A stretch of DNA of 9,098 bases from contig CALQRR010000039.1 in assembly GCA_943333015.1 (NCBI GenBank), positions 1 through 9,098 on the forward strand, read 5' to 3'. Shown piece after piece: positions 7,280 through 9,098 of this stretch; position 1 is the first letter of the stretch, and each line of letters begins with the position of its first letter. This DNA comes from Chitinophaga pinensis. GTDB taxonomy: Bacteria > Bacteroidota > Bacteroidia > M30B66. The position numbers and the translations under genes are program-made. The notes beneath the pieces are model-generated. The model was given only the letters and a program-made list of their open reading frames with translations, did not search any database and was not told the DNA's origin.

Positions 7280-8923
7280 TCAAAATGTGGTTTCCTGCAT
7301 GTAGCCTTTGTAGGAAACACGCAAAATGGTACCGGTCGAATGGGAGGTCGAGGGAATCGACAGAGGAATTGGTTGGGTGACTTTGATGACGTAATATTCA
7401 TCAAGTCCACCTTGAGGATTCATGAAACTATAATACAGCAATGAAGAATCGGCAAGGCTGGATTCCTTGATGTTGATGGAGATTTCGGTATAGTTTTCTG
7501 ATGTCTCCATCTCCGTTTCAGAGTTATAACTGCCCTCTTTAATATCCGCTTTGCTGAATGTAAAGGATGGTTCAACAGGCGTGGCATTTAAAAAACGATC
7601 GGCCGACAAGACGCCATAACCATGTGCATAATCGAAATAGGGGTAGAGGCTACCGCTTTTCTCAAGTGCTTGGAAAAGTTCCATATTGGTCAGACTTCGT
7701 TTGGCCTGCCAGGCACATGCCGCAAAACCGGCCGCTAGTGGACTGGCAAATGAAGTGCCGTCGGCAGCACTTTCGCCAATAGACTTTGCACACATGGCGC
7801 GTCCTTGTGCGCATACGTTTGGTTTAAGCCGCATGTCACGGGTTGGGCCAAACGAACTGAAGGAGATGTGCGAATCACAACAGGGCTCAACTCCACCAAT
7901 GGAAAGAACAGAATCGGCATCAGCTGGAGCTCCGATGATTTTCCAATCTCCATCACCTTCGTTTCCAGCGGCATTAACAATGAGCAAGCCTTTTCGAGCG
8001 GCAATATTGGCACCGCGGGTGATGTAAGTGGTCTTTCCGTCCATCTGACGGGGGAAATAGCGTTTGTCTGTATAACCGAGTGAACTATTAACGATATCGG
8101 CTCCGTTTTTGTCGGCCCATTCGGCAGCTGCAATCCAGTTTTCCTCTTCTGAAAAAGGTTCTTTGTTTCCAATTTCTGTGCGTGCAAGCAGGAAGTCGGC
8201 ATCGTGTGCTAATCCCGACCAATTATTATTTATTTTTCCTGCAATGCAGGACCAGACTGCTGTTCCATGCCATCCCCCTTTCCATACGTTTTCTTCTTTC
8301 TTTACAAAATCCCAGGTTTTGAGCACTCCATTGCGGCTGCGAATGTGTTGAAAAGCCGGATGAATCTCTGCCCCTGAAAATCCAACATCGAATATGGCTA
8401 TGCGAATTCCTTTTCCGGTGAGGCCTTTTGACGCAAGTAATTCAGCTCCCATGCGCGAGGTTTGACGGCTAAGTAATTCCTCCTCTTCGGTTGCACTGGA
8501 CTGCAATTCCTGTTCAAGACTTTCCATCGATGCCAATGCTAGTTCCATCGGATCGACTGCTTCCACACGGTCTACGCAGGCAAGTTTTTCGAGACGATAG
8601 ACTTGATCCGAATTTGCCCGAACAACAGCAGCATTGAACCAGCGAGAATGCATTTTTAGTACGTTGGAATTTGCTTCCACCTGTTTTAGATAGACGGGCG
8701 AAACAGGCAAATCGTACCAGTCGAACAGAGGTAAGTGGTGCATTGTCCGGCGTTCGATTGCTTTAGCATCAAAATAAGCACGGGCATCAAAATTCTTATC
8801 GGGTTTATCTTTAAAGAAAACCCAGTATTTTCGATCATCCTGAGCAATCGTACTTAGGGAGCACAGAAGAAACATCAGACAAATACATTTGCCAATGGTT
8901 CTTGTTTTATCTTTGTAATTCAT
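7280..8923 (-). CDS. Secreted subtilisin-like serine protease (S8 family)
   Basis: This secreted endopeptidase has 547 residues from the ATG at 8923. The start at 8986 is rejected because it lies upstream of the promoter and would put 21 residues before the signal peptide. The signal peptide is MNYKDKTRTIGKCICLMFLL followed by CSLSTIA, cleavage after Ala27. A prodomain (about 30-130, beginning KYWVFFKDKPDKNF, with AKAIERR) is of the type seen in Bacteroidetes subtilases. An acidic linker with EEEE follows (about 133-154). The catalytic domain has the full triad: Asp179 in IFDVGF, His219 in WHGTAV, Ser391 in GTSFASP, with oxyanion Asn321 in AAGNEG. The last 100 residues are Ser/Thr/Glu-rich and strand-like, with no type IX secretion C-terminal sorting motif that I can see. 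The mature part has seven cysteines, including Cys348-Cys349. It is first in the operon. Confidence 0.93.
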   Translation of the reverse strand: MNYKDKTRTIGKCICLMFLLCSLSTIAQDDRKYWVFFKDKPDKNFDARAYFDAKAIERRTMHHLPLFDWYDLPVSPVYLKQVEANSNVLKMHSRWFNAAVVRANSDQVYRLEKLACVDRVEAVDPMELALASMESLEQELQSSATEEEELLSRQTSRMGAELLASKGLTGKGIRIAIFDVGFSGAEIHPAFQHIRSRNGVLKTWDFVKKEENVWKGGWHGTAVWSCIAGKINNNWSGLAHDADFLLARTEIGNKEPFSEEENWIAAAEWADKNGADIVNSSLGYTDKRYFPRQMDGKTTYITRGANIAARKGLLIVNAAGNEGDGDWKIIGAPADADSVLSIGGVEPCCDSHISFSSFGPTRDMRLKPNVCAQGRAMCAKSIGESAADGTSFASPLAAGFAACAWQAKRSLTNMELFQALEKSGSLYPYFDYAHGYGVLSADRFLNATPVEPSFTFSKADIKEGSYNSETEMETSENYTEISINIKESSLADSSLLYYSFMNPQGGLDEYYVIKVTQPIPLSIPSTSHSTGTILRVSYKGYMQETTF

Positions 8924-8943
8924 GTAACGGATTGGAGCGTTGT

Positions 8944-8975
8944 CAAACCTAGGGCAATTCGGCCGAATAGACAAA
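8944..8975 (-). promoter_or_regulatory. Bacteroidetes-type promoter of the protease operon
   Basis: Reading the - strand, TTTG (8975-8972) is followed after exactly 20 bases by TAGGTTTG (8951-8944). Both parts fit the Bacteroidetes housekeeping consensus TTTG-N19-21-TAnnTTTG with no mismatch. Transcription would start near 8938-8940, giving a leader of roughly 15 bases before the ATG at 8923. This supports the shorter protease start and indicates a single promoter for all three - strand genes, as none is evident inside the operon. Confidence 0.75.
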
Positions 8976-9012
8976 TTGCCAACCATACCGTTTTCCTATT
9001 ATACAGTCAGTG

Positions 9013-9098
9013 ATGAAACCACTTCAGTTCAGTACCAGTATCAATTGTGGCAGTTGTGTTCGAGTTGTCACACCTACGCTCGATGAACTTGTAGGGAA
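9013..9098 (+). CDS. Heavy-metal-associated (HMA) domain protein, 3' partial
   Basis: The first 28 codons of a gene leaving the window read MKPLQFSTSINCGSCVRVVT and continue PTLDELVG. The first beta strand followed by NCGSC (Cys12 and Cys15) and a helix resembles the metal-binding loop of HMA domains, where two cysteines bind Cu(I) or a similar soft metal. In Bacteroidetes, single-domain proteins of about 70 residues with this start act as copper chaperone-like proteins, often near copper ATPases; that context is off the window. Its start lies 89 bases from the divergent protease gene. I see no clear TAnnTTTG box for it and no Shine-Dalgarno sequence. A longer multidomain protein cannot be excluded. 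Confidence 0.75.
   Translation, partial: MKPLQFSTSINCGSCVRVVTPTLDELVG

Noticed and set aside
7686..8027. 113-codon + strand frame opposite the subtilase
   Set aside because: Antisense shadow of the conserved catalytic domain; no independent promoter or family resemblance.
7735..8202. 155-codon - strand frame inside the subtilase gene
   Set aside because: It is another frame of the same strand as the catalytic domain, whose motifs (His219, Asn321, Ser391) are in the annotated frame; the alternative product is proline-rich with no recognisable domain.
8924..8986. Extended protease start at 8986
   Set aside because: It lies upstream of the -7 box of the promoter and would precede a normal signal peptide with 21 non-signal residues.

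Overview
The window looks like a chromosomal stretch of a member of the Bacteroidetes (Bacteroidota), moderately AT-rich. The evidence is a close match to the characteristic Bacteroidetes promoter (TTTG, 20-nt spacer, TAnnTTTG) in front of the subtilase gene, a subtilase with the prodomain style common in that phylum, a PorT/OmpA-like small outer-membrane barrel, a short CxxC heavy-metal-associated protein of the kind common there, and little use of Shine-Dalgarno sequences. The species cannot be named from the sequence.

Positions 1-5059 (+ strand) hold a fatty-acid beta-oxidation operon in the order fadN-fadA-fadE. The genes encode a fused 3-hydroxyacyl-CoA dehydrogenase/enoyl-CoA hydratase (its N-terminus lies outside the window), an acetyl-CoA acyltransferase (thiolase), and a long acyl-CoA dehydrogenase. 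Together they cover every step of the cycle: FadE oxidises acyl-CoA, FadN hydrates and oxidises again, and FadA cleaves off acetyl-CoA. Order and lengths parallel the Bacillus fadNAE operon. A strong intrinsic terminator closes it at 5079-5117.

Positions 5060-5435 contain no convincing protein gene. A second + strand intrinsic terminator (5332-5362) lies about 220 bases after the first. With a TATTTTTG box at 5224 and a GCAA-capped hairpin at 5275-5290, it suggests a separately transcribed small RNA of about 125 nt.

Positions 5436-8923 (- strand) hold a tight three-gene operon, read right to left: a secreted S8 subtilisin-like protease, a small outer-membrane beta-barrel protein and a GT4-type glycosyltransferase, with gaps of 2 and 6 bases. 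The well-matched promoter at 8944-8975 sits just upstream and fixes the protease start at 8923. The genes point to a cell-envelope role, but nothing defines a shared pathway.

At the right edge, from 9013 (+ strand), begins a divergent gene for a heavy-metal-associated domain protein (CxxC), cut off by the window end. Most of the window is well-explained housekeeping and envelope sequence; I see no mobile element, CRISPR array, tRNA or rRNA. The least explained part is the candidate small RNA locus.
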